Positions 8,062 to 17,096 of a stretch of 64,000 nucleotides of DNA are shown one piece after another (position 1 is the stretch's first letter; every line of letters starts with the position of its first letter). Below the pieces are notes generated by a model. It searched no databases. It saw only the letters and a list, made by a program, of their open reading frames with translations, and was not told the DNA's origin. Origin of the DNA: Amphibacillus cookii (GTDB taxonomy: Bacteria; Bacillota; Bacilli; Bacillales; Amphibacillaceae); assembly GCF_016908375.1 (NCBI RefSeq), contig NZ_JAFBDS010000008.1, forward strand, positions 124,001 to 188,000. Direction: 5' to 3'. A program made the position numbers and the translations under genes.

Positions 8062-9600
8062 TTATTCCCACTCAATCGTCGCTGGTGGCTTGCTCGTTAC
8101 GTCATAGACGACACGATTAATGTGATCGACTTCGTTTACAATCCGTGTCGATATTTTTTCCAATACATCCCACGGGATCCGGGCCCAATCAGATGTCATG
8201 CCATCAATCGATGTGACAGCGCGAATACCAATCGTGTAATCATAAGTACGGGCATCACCCATCACACCGACACTACGGATATCCGGGAGCACAGTGAAAT
8301 ATTGCCAAATATCACGATCTAGCCCAGCTAATTTAATTTCTTCACGTAAAATCGCATCAGACTCGCGCACGATTTCTACTTTTTCTTCTGTTACTTCACC
8401 TAATACGCGAATGCCAAGACCCGGACCTGGGAACGGCTGACGCCATACGACAGCTTCAGGTACGCCTAATTCAAGGCCTAGTGCCCGTACTTCATCTTTA
8501 AATAATGTATTCAATGGCTCTAGTAACTCAAATTGCATATCTTCTGGTAATCCACCTACGTTATGATGTGATTTAATCGTTTGAGCTGTTTCTGTACCGG
8601 ATTCAACAATATCCGTATATAGTGTGCCTTGTGCAAGGAAGTCCATTTCCTTCAAGCGTGCAGCTTCATCATCAAACACGTAAATAAACTCGTTTCCGAT
8701 AATTTTACGTTTTTGTTCAGGATCACTAACACCTTTCAGCTTTCTCATAAAACGTTCTTTTGCGTCAACACGAATGATGTTCATTTTAAATCCATCGCGG
8801 AATGTTTCCATCACGATGTCTCCTTCATGTTTTCGAAGTAACCCATGATCGACAAAAATACAAGTTAGTTGATCACCAATTGCTTTATGAATAAGTGCAG
8901 CAACTACTGATGAATCGACACCACCACTTAATGCGCAAAGTACTTTACGATCGCCTACTGTCTCCTGTATTTTTTCAACTTCTTGTTCCACGAAATTAGC
9001 CATTGTCCAATCTCCAGAGCACCCGCTAATTTGAAAGACAAAGTTTTTCAAAATATCATTTCCGTAGATCGTGTTACGAACCTCAGGGTGGAATTGTACG
9101 CCATAAATCGGTTTGTTATGATGGCGCATCGCTGCAATTGGTGTAGATGGATTGGTCGCTTCAACCGTGAAATCAGCGGGTGCTTGAATCACTTTGTCAC
9201 TATGACTCATCCACACCGTCTGATCATTTGGTGTGCCCGTAAAGAGATGAGCCCCACTGGTCACATCAATCTCGGCTTTGCCATATTCGCGATGAGTTGA
9301 ACGCTCAACTGTTCCGCCAAAATGCTGGGTAATTAATTGCATACCATAGCAAATCCCTAGAATAGGAATATCTAGATCAAAGATCGCCTCGTTGACACGG
9401 AAGCTATTCTCTCCATAGACACTATGCGGGCCTCCAGATAAGATGATTCCTTTTGGGTTAATTGCTTTGATCTCTTCAATAGTCAAACGATGCGAATGGA
9501 GTTCACTGTAAACACCAAACTCACGAATACGCCGTGTTATTAATTGATTATATTGACTACCATAATCAAGGACTAAAATCATTTCATTATCTACTTGCAC
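8062..9600 (-). CDS. guaA: GMP synthase (glutamine-hydrolysing)
   Basis: GuaA converts XMP, glutamine and ATP to GMP in the last step of guanine nucleotide synthesis. The 512-residue product has a class I glutamine amidotransferase domain (residues ~8-190; nucleophile Cys in GICYGMQ, His/Glu in GVQFHPEV), an ATP pyrophosphatase domain with the P-loop SGGVDSS (~residue 225), and the C-terminal dimerisation domain ending PPATIEWE. I prefer GTG at 9600 to the longer ATG at 9639: AAGGAG lies eight bases upstream and the length then matches the 513 residues of the B. subtilis protein. Transcription comes from a promoter at 9955-9983 through a guanine riboswitch and terminator (9820-9933). It follows yeaC-yeaD-yebA as in B. 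subtilis. Confidence 0.96.
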   Translation of the reverse strand: MQVDNEMILVLDYGSQYNQLITRRIREFGVYSELHSHRLTIEEIKAINPKGIILSGGPHSVYGENSFRVNEAIFDLDIPILGICYGMQLITQHFGGTVERSTHREYGKAEIDVTSGAHLFTGTPNDQTVWMSHSDKVIQAPADFTVEATNPSTPIAAMRHHNKPIYGVQFHPEVRNTIYGNDILKNFVFQISGCSGDWTMANFVEQEVEKIQETVGDRKVLCALSGGVDSSVVAALIHKAIGDQLTCIFVDHGLLRKHEGDIVMETFRDGFKMNIIRVDAKERFMRKLKGVSDPEQKRKIIGNEFIYVFDDEAARLKEMDFLAQGTLYTDIVESGTETAQTIKSHHNVGGLPEDMQFELLEPLNTLFKDEVRALGLELGVPEAVVWRQPFPGPGLGIRVLGEVTEEKVEIVRESDAILREEIKLAGLDRDIWQYFTVLPDIRSVGVMGDARTYDYTIGIRAVTSIDGMTSDWARIPWDVLEKISTRIVNEVDHINRVVYDVTSKPPATIEWE

Positions 9601-9678
9601 ACTAGCCACTCCTTTTTCCCTACCATTTATAAAAAACATTGTTTTAATTAGACAACCTCAACCAGATCGCGATCATGG

Positions 9679-9816
9679 TCAGGCGTAATTTTCGTTTTAC
9701 GTGCGATCGCTACTAGCTTTCATGCGAATTCTCCGCTTTTCGTGCGATCACAACTAACTTTCGTGCGAAATCTTCGCTTTACATGCGATCGCTACTACTT
9801 TTCATAAGATCGCATT
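9679..9816 (+). repeat. R3 repeat, short divergent array in the guaA leader
   Basis: About three imperfect units alternate CGTGCGATCGC(T)ACTA and TTTCATGCGAATTCT motifs. They match the 41-bp units at 55718-55943. GCGATCGC occurs twice. The array lies between the riboswitch terminator and the guaA start, so it is transcribed whenever guaA is expressed. This copy is more degenerate than the one near 55.8 kb. Confidence 0.75.
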
Positions 9817-9819
9817 TCT

Positions 9820-9849
9820 AAAAAAATACCTCTGTCACAATGACAGAGG
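9820..9849 (-). terminator. guaA: Riboswitch-controlled terminator in the guaA leader
   Basis: On the minus strand CCTCTGTCA and TGACAGAGG form a 9-bp stem with a 3-base loop, followed by TATTTTTTT. Its 5' arm can also pair with the preceding GAGGCAGA arm (AGAGGCAGA / TCTGCCTCT), the alternative antiterminator expected for a purine OFF switch. Confidence 0.85.
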
Positions 9850-9862
9850 CAGAATAAATCTG

Positions 9863-9933
9863 CCTCTATAGTCAGGAGCTTTACGGACTCCCGGTAGATA
9901 CTCTCGAACCATATTATCGAGGATATACAGAGG
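9863..9933 (-). ncRNA. Purine riboswitch aptamer, guanine class
   Basis: Minus strand shows all conserved parts: P1 (CCTCTGTATA / TATAGAGG), L2 GATAATATGG, J2/3 GTATCTACC, L3 CCGTAAA and J3/1 TGACTAT. The base that pairs with the ligand is C in GACTAT, which specifies guanine/hypoxanthine rather than adenine. P1 shares sequence with the antiterminator, so ligand binding should favour the terminator at 9820 and lower guaA expression. The placement before guaA is metabolically consistent. Confidence 0.93.
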
Positions 9934-9954
9934 TAAGCTTATAATAATGTTTCT

Positions 9955-9983
9955 ATTCTAACAGTGGTGGTAACGGGGGTCAA
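9955..9983 (-). promoter_or_regulatory. SigA-type promoter of guaA
   Basis: On the minus strand TTGACC (9978-9983) and TAGAAT (9955-9960) are 17 bases apart. Transcription would start about 15 bases before the riboswitch aptamer. The -35 box overlaps the stop codon of the upstream yebA gene. Confidence 0.75.
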
Positions 9984-12184
9984 GATAATATTGTTTCCAC
10001 CACATTTCGATAATATTGCACGAGTGCTTGGTCGTCATCGATCGACTGTTCATTGCGATATAAGAGACGAGCGTAACAATCGGTTAGCTTGGACATTGAA
10101 GTGATTCCAAATAATTGATCAATATCTTGGGCAAAATCATTTAATGTTTGGTTAGCCGCTCTTTTGACTCGAAATAGTGCCAGCAGTTTCAAAAGTTGGT
10201 GATAGGCTTTTTGCAAATCTTTAGGTTCTTTGAAGTGTGACCAACGCCATAAGACCGCTTTTTTAAGTAACCATTTCCAACGAATAGCAGCTATGATGAG
10301 GATAAGGCAAACGAGTCCAATGAGCCAAGGCCAAATGTTGATTTGGCTTGTTGGTTGTTCGGTCTCCGCCGCTGTTTCTTCTTGCTCTTCTTGTTGCTCT
10401 TGCTCCTGCTCTTCAGCTAATGACTCCTCTTCCTCTTGGTCTTCCTGCTCGATTTCTTCTTCATCTAATGATGAATCAGATTGATCGCCTTCTTCTTCAC
10501 TGTCTTCATAGACAACTTCATTTCCACTAAACCCTATTGTTGGTTCAAAAGGAACCCAGCCGATTTCTGGGAAATAGACTTCCACCCATGAGTGAGCATT
10601 ACCATTCGTGACTTCATACTGAAACATCTCTTGATCGTCCGTAGATAAATCTTCTATTTGTTCGCCACTTGTAAAGCCTTTTACCCATCGTGCAGGAATG
10701 CCAACCGATCTAAGCATGACCACCATCGATGTTGAGAAGTTATCACAATAACCCACTTGTGTTTCGAATAAAAACTGATCAACATAATCTTGGTCATCCT
10801 CTGGAACCGGGATATTCTGGGTTTGGTAAGTAAAATCACCTTGGTTGAAGTATTGTTCTATTGCTACTGTTTGATCATAACGTGTGGGTTCTTCGCTAAC
10901 AATTTCTTCAGCTAGTTCTCTTACCCGATCCGGTAAATCGTCTGGCAATTGTAAATACAATGAAGTGATATCAGCTGGCGTCGGACCATTAGCACGTCTC
11001 AACTGGTCAACAGTTAAGTCAGGTTCGCGAAATGACAACGCAATTGGCTCTGAATGAAGCGAGTCGTTGTCATTAGTCGGTTCAATAATACCCGTCTCTT
11101 GATCAAATTGCAGACTTAACGCTTCTGTTTGGTTGACTTGAGATAATCCTTGAGGATAGACCAACCGATCAAAGTTTGCCCCATCTAAATATTCGATGGT
11201 TGCATTTTGTAACATCTGATGTTGCTGATTATAGATGAGTTCAAGTGCATCATCTTGAAAAGATTGATAGCTTAGTTCTGTCGACCGTTCCCAACTGTGC
11301 CCAGTATAAGTATCTAACGACTCAATGCGCCAATAATGCTCAACCGGTGTATTTGCTCTGAACACTGGTGTATCATCTTGTTCAAACGAACCGCCTAATT
11401 GGGCATCATCTTCACTATAACCCACCTGGCGATTCTGATCATTAGTCGTTAACCGTTCTGCTGTGGTTGTTAGGAAGGGGACAGGGTCTGGCCAAACGGG
11501 TTCAGATTTGGGCGCATAATATCCGACAAAGACAGCGACAGCCACGATAACAAAAAGCGGTACAACGACCTTTTCGAACCATAATCCAACCTCAAAAGTT
11601 AGCCCCTGTTGTTTAACACGCTTTAAATAGTTGCCAATCACTAACATAAACAAGCTAACCATCAGCAAACGGATAATGGCTAGATCTGCTTGAAAGGTCG
11701 TGAACGTGTCCATCACGGTTATAAAAACAATCGTTAGTACGATATAGACAAAGACACGTTTCATGGTGATTAACCAAAAATAAAGTAAATAACTCATTAA
11801 AGCAATTAAAATTAATAGAAGGAACGTTTGGAACAAGTCGGTTAATTGATGCCAATTTTGATTAATTAGGGCATTTATATTTGTCCGTCCTTCCCATTGA
11901 ATCTGCTCAAACCATTCCGAGCCAAATACTGGTCGAGGTAAAAAGGCTCGGTCGATAATAAAAAGCAAACCCATCATTTTAATAAAGAAAGATATCAAAC
12001 TAGACAGTTGCAAATAAGTTAAACCAAAGCACAATATGGCATAAATAACAAATAGAGTAAAGGGCTCCGAATCCGTTAAATCATGTAAAGGGCTAAGCCA
12101 TTCCAATGCTAAGATTAGACCGCCTACATATAATAAGAAGGTAAGAAATGCTTCACCTCGTTGCATACGCCTATTGCCTTTCAC
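9980..12184 (-). CDS. yebA: Transglutaminase-domain membrane protein (YebA/TgpA type)
   Basis: The product has about 734 residues. The N-terminal part has roughly six membrane helices (to ~residue 220), then a large extracellular portion with the transglutaminase-like core: the catalytic Cys in QVGYCDNFSTSMVVMLRSVG, the His in NAHSWVEVYF and the Asp after it. An acidic Glu/Gln-rich linker follows, then one membrane helix (INIWPWLIGLVCLILII) and a cytoplasmic DUF4129-like tail. The best start is GTG at 12184, which shares one base with the yeaD stop (TAGTG) and has GGTGAGG upstream. Its position after MoxR and DUF58 genes matches B. subtilis yeaC-yeaD-yebA. The substrate is unknown. Confidence 0.85.
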   Translation of the reverse strand: MKGNRRMQRGEAFLTFLLYVGGLILALEWLSPLHDLTDSEPFTLFVIYAILCFGLTYLQLSSLISFFIKMMGLLFIIDRAFLPRPVFGSEWFEQIQWEGRTNINALINQNWHQLTDLFQTFLLLILIALMSYLLYFWLITMKRVFVYIVLTIVFITVMDTFTTFQADLAIIRLLMVSLFMLVIGNYLKRVKQQGLTFEVGLWFEKVVVPLFVIVAVAVFVGYYAPKSEPVWPDPVPFLTTTAERLTTNDQNRQVGYSEDDAQLGGSFEQDDTPVFRANTPVEHYWRIESLDTYTGHSWERSTELSYQSFQDDALELIYNQQHQMLQNATIEYLDGANFDRLVYPQGLSQVNQTEALSLQFDQETGIIEPTNDNDSLHSEPIALSFREPDLTVDQLRRANGPTPADITSLYLQLPDDLPDRVRELAEEIVSEEPTRYDQTVAIEQYFNQGDFTYQTQNIPVPEDDQDYVDQFLFETQVGYCDNFSTSMVVMLRSVGIPARWVKGFTSGEQIEDLSTDDQEMFQYEVTNGNAHSWVEVYFPEIGWVPFEPTIGFSGNEVVYEDSEEEGDQSDSSLDEEEIEQEDQEEEESLAEEQEQEQQEEQEETAAETEQPTSQINIWPWLIGLVCLILIIAAIRWKWLLKKAVLWRWSHFKEPKDLQKAYHQLLKLLALFRVKRAANQTLNDFAQDIDQLFGITSMSKLTDCYARLLYRNEQSIDDDQALVQYYRNVVETILS

Positions 12185-13431
12185 TAGATCCTCACCACCC
12201 ATCTGTTTTGAGCTACTTCCCGTTCAGTCATTGCATCGACAATAACGCCAAAGCTTTGCAGATGTTGTCGTTGTTGCTTTTCTATTTCAGACTGTTGGGG
12301 TTCTGCTTTCGTCCAATACAATCGAATAACTTTAACATAACGAGCCAATTCCTTCATGTATTCAGCTAATTCTATTGTTAATTGATCAGTAAACACTATC
12401 AAAAAGCTCGCTGTTTTTAAGTGACTTGCTTGGGTATGAAGGATAGGTGATATATCTCCTTCAGACTGTCCTGTTGGCAAAACCGTCAAATATCGATGTA
12501 AATCTGCAAGCCGATGTTCGGTTGATAAATAATAACCAGGTTCAGCTAAATGACAAAAATCAAGCTTATGACCTTTATCCGTCAAGTTTTGAATCAGTCC
12601 ATATGCCACCGTAAGGTTCCATTCAAAACCAACCCCTCCATGACTGCCAGCCAACGCAACAACACCATCATTATGCTGTTCTTGGTCAAACTCTTTGGTC
12701 ATGAGCGTTTCCGTTTTGGCTGTTGCCTTCCAGTGAATTGAAGAGACGCGGTCACCAGGTACGTATTCTCTTGCACCCGTTACCACATTTGAGCTTTCCG
12801 CTTGAATCATTGAAGTAGATGCTTCACCCAACTGTTGAAGTCGGCTGGGCCAATGGACGTCCCCCTCAAGATAACGTGGACGAATAAGGAGAACCGACTC
12901 TACAGGTACAACCATAGTTTTAGAAACAAAACCGAATAAGTCGGTTATCGATAGCTTGACTTGCGTAAATGTATGGACACCACGTGGCACATCATTGACT
13001 TGATATTCATAATAAACCGTTCGACTAAATAAAGGAAAAGCAAGCTTTTTAACCGTTTCTTTTCTTTGATATAAGCTTTGATTAGACAACATTTTCGACC
13101 ATTGATGCACAACAAAACGAAAATTTAAAGAAGAAGGTAAACACTCTTGGATCATCAAGTATGAAAACGGCATGGGTAGACGTCGCTTCATCACCAACCG
13201 TACTCTAATCGAATCGCCTGCTTGAATCGATGTGATCGGTAAAATGCGATCAACTTTCCAATCACTTACCGGATAAAAAATAAAGCATAAATAATAGATC
13301 AAAAAGGGTAATGTCGCATAAAAAAGAAACCAGCTGACAAATCCTCCTTGGAACATAGCATAACTAAATAGAACCACAAACAAACCCATTAAGAGGAGCA
13401 ATCTCATGACTAGATTAGCCATTCGTAACAT
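12184..13431 (-). CDS. yeaD: DUF58 domain membrane protein
   Basis: This 415-residue protein has two adjacent membrane helices near the N-terminus (residues ~9-30 and 33-52), then an extracellular-like beta region and the DUF58 core with the motif REYVPGDRVSSIHWKATAKTETL, characteristic of the family. DUF58 proteins are linked to von Willebrand A-like folds and nearly always paired with MoxR ATPases. The ATG at 13431 overlaps the yeaC stop (TAATG) and AAAGG lies upstream; its stop overlaps the yebA start. It is the middle gene of a tightly coupled three-gene operon, possibly acting on envelope complexes with the MoxR chaperone. Confidence 0.88.
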   Translation of the reverse strand: MLRMANLVMRLLLLMGLFVVLFSYAMFQGGFVSWFLFYATLPFLIYYLCFIFYPVSDWKVDRILPITSIQAGDSIRVRLVMKRRLPMPFSYLMIQECLPSSLNFRFVVHQWSKMLSNQSLYQRKETVKKLAFPLFSRTVYYEYQVNDVPRGVHTFTQVKLSITDLFGFVSKTMVVPVESVLLIRPRYLEGDVHWPSRLQQLGEASTSMIQAESSNVVTGAREYVPGDRVSSIHWKATAKTETLMTKEFDQEQHNDGVVALAGSHGGVGFEWNLTVAYGLIQNLTDKGHKLDFCHLAEPGYYLSTEHRLADLHRYLTVLPTGQSEGDISPILHTQASHLKTASFLIVFTDQLTIELAEYMKELARYVKVIRLYWTKAEPQQSEIEKQQRQHLQSFGVIVDAMTEREVAQNRWVVRI

Positions 13432-14384
13432 TAGTTAAAATCCTTTCGCGCCGGTACATCAATTTGATTTAACACAGCCTGTATCACCTGTTCTCCTGTC
13501 ATGTTCGCATATTTCGCCTCATGCGTTAAAATCAGCCGATGGGCCAACACATAAGGCGCTAAATAGATGACATCATCTGGAATCACATAGTCCCGGTTTT
13601 GAATGAAGGCATATGCTTTGGCAACTCGCATCAAGCCAATCGCTCCGCGAGGGCTGACCCCTAATTGAACCGCATCGTGCTGGCGTGTTTGGCGCACAAG
13701 CTTAATAATATATTGTTGTACGAGTGGATCAATATAAACACGGTTGACTTCTTCTTGCATCGCAACGACATTATGTTTGTCAATAACGGCGGTCAATGCT
13801 TCGATTGGATGGAGACCACCTGTTAAGCTTAACATTTTCAATTCCTCATCCTCTGTTGGATAGCCCATTTCCAGTTTTATCAAGAAACGATCTAGCTGTG
13901 CCTCTGGAAGTGGATACGTCCCTTCATATTCAATGGGATTCTGTGTCGCCATCACAAAGAACGGTTGATGAATCTTGATCGTTTCTCCATCTACGGTTAC
14001 ACTACTTTCTTCCATCGCTTCCAATAAAGCCGATTGTGTTTTTGGTGATGTCCGATTAATTTCATCAGCCAAGACTATATCGCCAACAATTGGACCTTTT
14101 CTATATTCAAATTGTTGCGTGTGTGGATGATAGATCGATACCCCGGTTACATCAGATGGTAATAAATCTGGTGTAAACTGAATCCGGTTGAAAGAGCAGT
14201 CAAGTGATTTCGCTAACGCTCGAACTAACATGGTTTTCCCCACACCTGGAACATCCTCAAGTAATACATGTCCCTTTGCCAACAATGCTGCTAAACTTAA
14301 TGTTGTGACTTCATGCTTACCTATAATTACTTTTTCTATATTCGTTAGCACCTCATGAATCGATCGTTGTGTTTCAATCATCAT
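13431..14384 (-). CDS. yeaC: MoxR family AAA+ ATPase
   Basis: This cytoplasmic ATPase has about 317 residues. It has Walker A GVPGVGKT, Walker B (VLADEINR), sensor 1 in FVMATQNP and an arginine-finger region DRFLIKL, all in the order expected for MoxR proteins, plus the C-terminal lid with SPRGAIGLMRVAKA. MoxR ATPases are chaperones that activate or assemble partners, usually the adjacent DUF58 and transglutaminase proteins. GGAGG lies five bases before ATG at 14384 (or eight before 14381), which is better than the in-frame ATG at 14396 that precedes this RBS. It is the first gene of the operon. Confidence 0.9.
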   Translation of the reverse strand: MMIETQRSIHEVLTNIEKVIIGKHEVTTLSLAALLAKGHVLLEDVPGVGKTMLVRALAKSLDCSFNRIQFTPDLLPSDVTGVSIYHPHTQQFEYRKGPIVGDIVLADEINRTSPKTQSALLEAMEESSVTVDGETIKIHQPFFVMATQNPIEYEGTYPLPEAQLDRFLIKLEMGYPTEDEELKMLSLTGGLHPIEALTAVIDKHNVVAMQEEVNRVYIDPLVQQYIIKLVRQTRQHDAVQLGVSPRGAIGLMRVAKAYAFIQNRDYVIPDDVIYLAPYVLAHRLILTHEAKYANMTGEQVIQAVLNQIDVPARKDFN

Positions 14385-14464
14385 TCGAGCCTCCATTTTC
14401 TCTTTTCAATCATTCTCTTACTATACTATATTTTTTTCTACTAAAAAGAAATAGTTTCAAATAG

Positions 14465-14501
14465 AAAAAGAGACAGTTTTTAACAAAAACGTCTCTTTTT
14501 C
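14465..14501 (-). terminator. Terminator of ktrB
   Basis: AAAAAGAGAC and GTCTCTTTTT form a long stem with further A/T pairing (GTTTTT/AAAAAC) and a short loop. It separates ktrB from the yeaC operon. Confidence 0.8.
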
Positions 14502-14537
14502 CTTATTTTATTTGGTTATATAATGAAGACACGACCA

Positions 14538-15902
14538 TTAACCGATAATCATTTTTGCTTTCGGATATTTATACAAATCTTTTGTTGTCTTACCACGAAT
14601 TAAGAATAAAAATGAAAAGATGCCAATCCGGCCAACAAACATCATGACCATAATCACCATTTTTCCAATATAAGATAATTCTTCTGTAATGCCTAAGCTA
14701 AGCCCCGTTGTACCAAAAGCTGAAAACACTTCAAAGGCAATTTCCATATTAGTAAATGGCTCAGTAATCGACATAATTAATATTGCTGTTAAGCACAGTA
14801 AAAAGGCGGTAACCATAACAATAAATGCACGCATCACATCCAATTGGACAATTTCACGTTTAAAGACTTTGATTGCACTGTGTCCTTTCGCATAGTGGTA
14901 AATCGCTAATAAAACAATCGCAAAAGTTGTCGTTCTAATTCCGCCCCCAACACTACTCGGTGACGCACCAACAAACATTAAGAATGATAATACCATTAAC
15001 GTGGGCGGGCTGAAATCGGTCATGGCCATTGTAGCTAGTCCACCATTACGCGTCGTAATCGATTGAAACAAACTATAAAATAAGACTTCATGCCAACTTT
15101 TATCGCTAAAGAAATGGTTTCTTTCAATGAGGTAAATCATCACAGCACCAAACAACACCAATAGAAAAAAAGTCATTGTCGTCAACTTCGTAAACGTACT
15201 AAATTTAAAACCCGATCGATCGGGTCGTTTTTTTGATAGCCACTGCTGCAGTTCGATTAAGACGGGAAAACCGATCGCACCTAAAACAAGTAAAATCATA
15301 TTAACCGTCTGAACAAAGTAATCATTTACAAACGGCTCTAAAGAGGCTCCAGTTATATCAAAACCCGCATTGGTTGTCGCACTAACAGCACCAAAAAAAC
15401 CTTGCAGCCAAGCTTCTTGCCATGTATCAAAGTAATTTAAATAATGCACACTTAATACAACTGTACCAACAAATTCAATGATTAATACGGTTTGAAGAAT
15501 TTTAAGCATTAGACGTACAAGTCCTGATAATGTCGACCGATTTTGATCAATAGAAATCAGCTGTCGCCCTCTGATGCCAATCTTTTTTCGAAATAATATA
15601 TAGATAGTTGTTCCTAAAGTCATAATGCCGATACCACCAAATTGCAAAATAAAGGCAAGCGCAAAATAACCACCGGTATTAAAAGTCAGTTCGGTAGGTA
15701 CAACTGTTAAGCCTGTTACACTCATCGCACTAATAGCTGTAAACAGTGTATCAATGAATGAAATCGTGATACCAGGTCTTAAAAAGAATGGCATACTTAA
15801 TATAAATGTTGATATTAAAATCGCTGATGCATAAAAGAATACAATTAATTGCACGGTTGAGAGTTGCTTTAACCCTCTAAACGACGTTTTAAATAAAGAC
15901 AT
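14538..15902 (-). CDS. ktrB: Potassium uptake membrane subunit, TrkH/KtrB family
   Basis: This 454-residue K+ transporter subunit has four repeated M1-P-M2 units. The selectivity-filter motifs are visible in order: SVTGLTV (~residue 60), TTNAGFD (~175), TTRNGGL (~285) and GTTGLSLG (~395), with the GGGIRTTT gating region after the third. The length and motifs match KtrB/KtrD of Bacillus rather than the longer TrkH. The ATG at 15902 follows AAGGAG by eight bases. The RCK partner (KtrA/KtrC) is not next to it, as with the unlinked ktrD and ktrC of B. subtilis, so KtrD is an equally good name. It probably supports osmotic adjustment. Confidence 0.88.
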   Translation of the reverse strand: MSLFKTSFRGLKQLSTVQLIVFFYASAILISTFILSMPFFLRPGITISFIDTLFTAISAMSVTGLTVVPTELTFNTGGYFALAFILQFGGIGIMTLGTTIYILFRKKIGIRGRQLISIDQNRSTLSGLVRLMLKILQTVLIIEFVGTVVLSVHYLNYFDTWQEAWLQGFFGAVSATTNAGFDITGASLEPFVNDYFVQTVNMILLVLGAIGFPVLIELQQWLSKKRPDRSGFKFSTFTKLTTMTFFLLVLFGAVMIYLIERNHFFSDKSWHEVLFYSLFQSITTRNGGLATMAMTDFSPPTLMVLSFLMFVGASPSSVGGGIRTTTFAIVLLAIYHYAKGHSAIKVFKREIVQLDVMRAFIVMVTAFLLCLTAILIMSITEPFTNMEIAFEVFSAFGTTGLSLGITEELSYIGKMVIMVMMFVGRIGIFSFLFLIRGKTTKDLYKYPKAKMIIG

Positions 15903-16082
15903 CTAACATACTCCTTGCTTTTAAACAAATCATCATTAGTCTAACATAATTTGTCGAACAATTGACTAAAAACTTAATAAAATATAACCCATAAAAAAGT
16001 AAAGAAATGATAAAAGCATCTGATTTAGCATTGATTTATCATTTTGATCATGACATAATTTCGTATATAAGGAGTGAATGCT

Positions 16083-16871
16083 GTGTTAAATAAAGAAAAC
16101 CAACATCTATTTCGCGATGCCTTAAACCATACAAATGTTGGTCTTATTATTACTGATCCCAGCCTACCCGATCATCCAATTATTTATGTTAATCAAGGTT
16201 TTGTTAATATGACTGGTTATCAAGCTGAAGAGATCATCGGTAAAAATTGTCGGTTTCTTCAAGGAATCCAAACAGACTCAGAAGTAACAAATTCCATTCG
16301 CCAAGCCATTGATAAACAAGAATCAATTACTGTTCAGCTATACAATTACACGAAGGATGGAACTGGTTTTTGGAACGAATTAACGATTGATCCGATGCAC
16401 ATTGAAGAAAATGGTGAGACCAAACTTTATTTTGTCGGTGTTCAAAAAGATGTAACTGAATTAAAGGAAAAAGAACGCCTCTTAAAAAACGCACTTAACG
16501 AAATGGAGAAACTGGCTACCCCCATTGTTCCAATCAATAACCATATTTCAGTCTTGCCTTTAATTGGTTCGATTACACAGACAAGACTAGATCAATTGAC
16601 AAATGCAATATCTCACTACTTGGCTAAATCAAAAGATGATTACCTAATTCTTGATTTATCAGGCCTTTATGAAGTCGATACTTATGTGGCCGCATCATTA
16701 TTGAAACTAAATGATTTAACTCAACTCATTGGCACACAACTTGTTTTGACTGGCATTAGGCCCGAATTAGCTATTAAAACGTTAGATATTGGAGATCACC
16801 TTATTCAACTGCGTACATACCTTACCGTCCAAGATGCAATAAAAGCATTATCTAATGAAACCATAGGATAA
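16083..16871 (+). CDS. pfyP: Blue-light photoreceptor with LOV and STAS domains (YtvA)
   Basis: This 262-residue cytoplasmic protein combines an FMN-binding LOV/PAS domain (residues ~15-130; signature GKNCRFLQG with the adduct-forming Cys, and the QLYNYTKDGT and FWNELTIDP motifs) with a short linker helix and a C-terminal STAS domain (SKDDYLILDLSGLYEVD). Layout, length and sequence closely match B. subtilis YtvA (261 residues), a positive input of the sigma-B stressosome. GTG at 16083, eight bases after AAGGAG, is preferred to GTG 16074, which overlaps the RBS. It is monocistronic, followed by a terminator. Confidence 0.94.
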   Translation: MLNKENQHLFRDALNHTNVGLIITDPSLPDHPIIYVNQGFVNMTGYQAEEIIGKNCRFLQGIQTDSEVTNSIRQAIDKQESITVQLYNYTKDGTGFWNELTIDPMHIEENGETKLYFVGVQKDVTELKEKERLLKNALNEMEKLATPIVPINNHISVLPLIGSITQTRLDQLTNAISHYLAKSKDDYLILDLSGLYEVDTYVAASLLKLNDLTQLIGTQLVLTGIRPELAIKTLDIGDHLIQLRTYLTVQDAIKALSNETIG

Positions 16872-16892
16872 CACGTTTAATGTAGATGATAA

Positions 16893-16925
16893 AAAAGAAA
16901 CATGAGCGATTTATGTTTCTTTTTT
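16893..16925 (+). terminator. Terminator of the LOV photoreceptor gene
   Basis: AAAGAAACAT and ATGTTTCTTT form a 10-bp stem with an 8-9 base loop, followed by a T run. Confidence 0.85.
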
Positions 16926-17096
16926 TATTTAATATAAAAGACCATAACGAAACGATAAAAATTCCAGTTTACTTTAATAAAGTCATGGGTATAGTATAAC
17001 CTTTAAAGGAAATTAAGAGAAATGGGGATTCTGTAACCTTTTGAATCACAAGCATTTGTTCTTATACTTTCTTACATATAAAAAGGGGGGAATTTA

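Noticed and set aside
9863-9933. Adenine rather than guanine specificity of the purine riboswitch
   Set aside because: The discriminating base in J3/1 is C (GACTAT), while adenine-sensing aptamers have U (GATTAT).
10230-10530. Ser/Cys-rich and Leu-rich plus-strand frames of 60-84 codons
   Set aside because: They are antisense to the Glu/Gln-rich linker of the transglutaminase protein; the composition is explained by complementary GAA/CAA codons.
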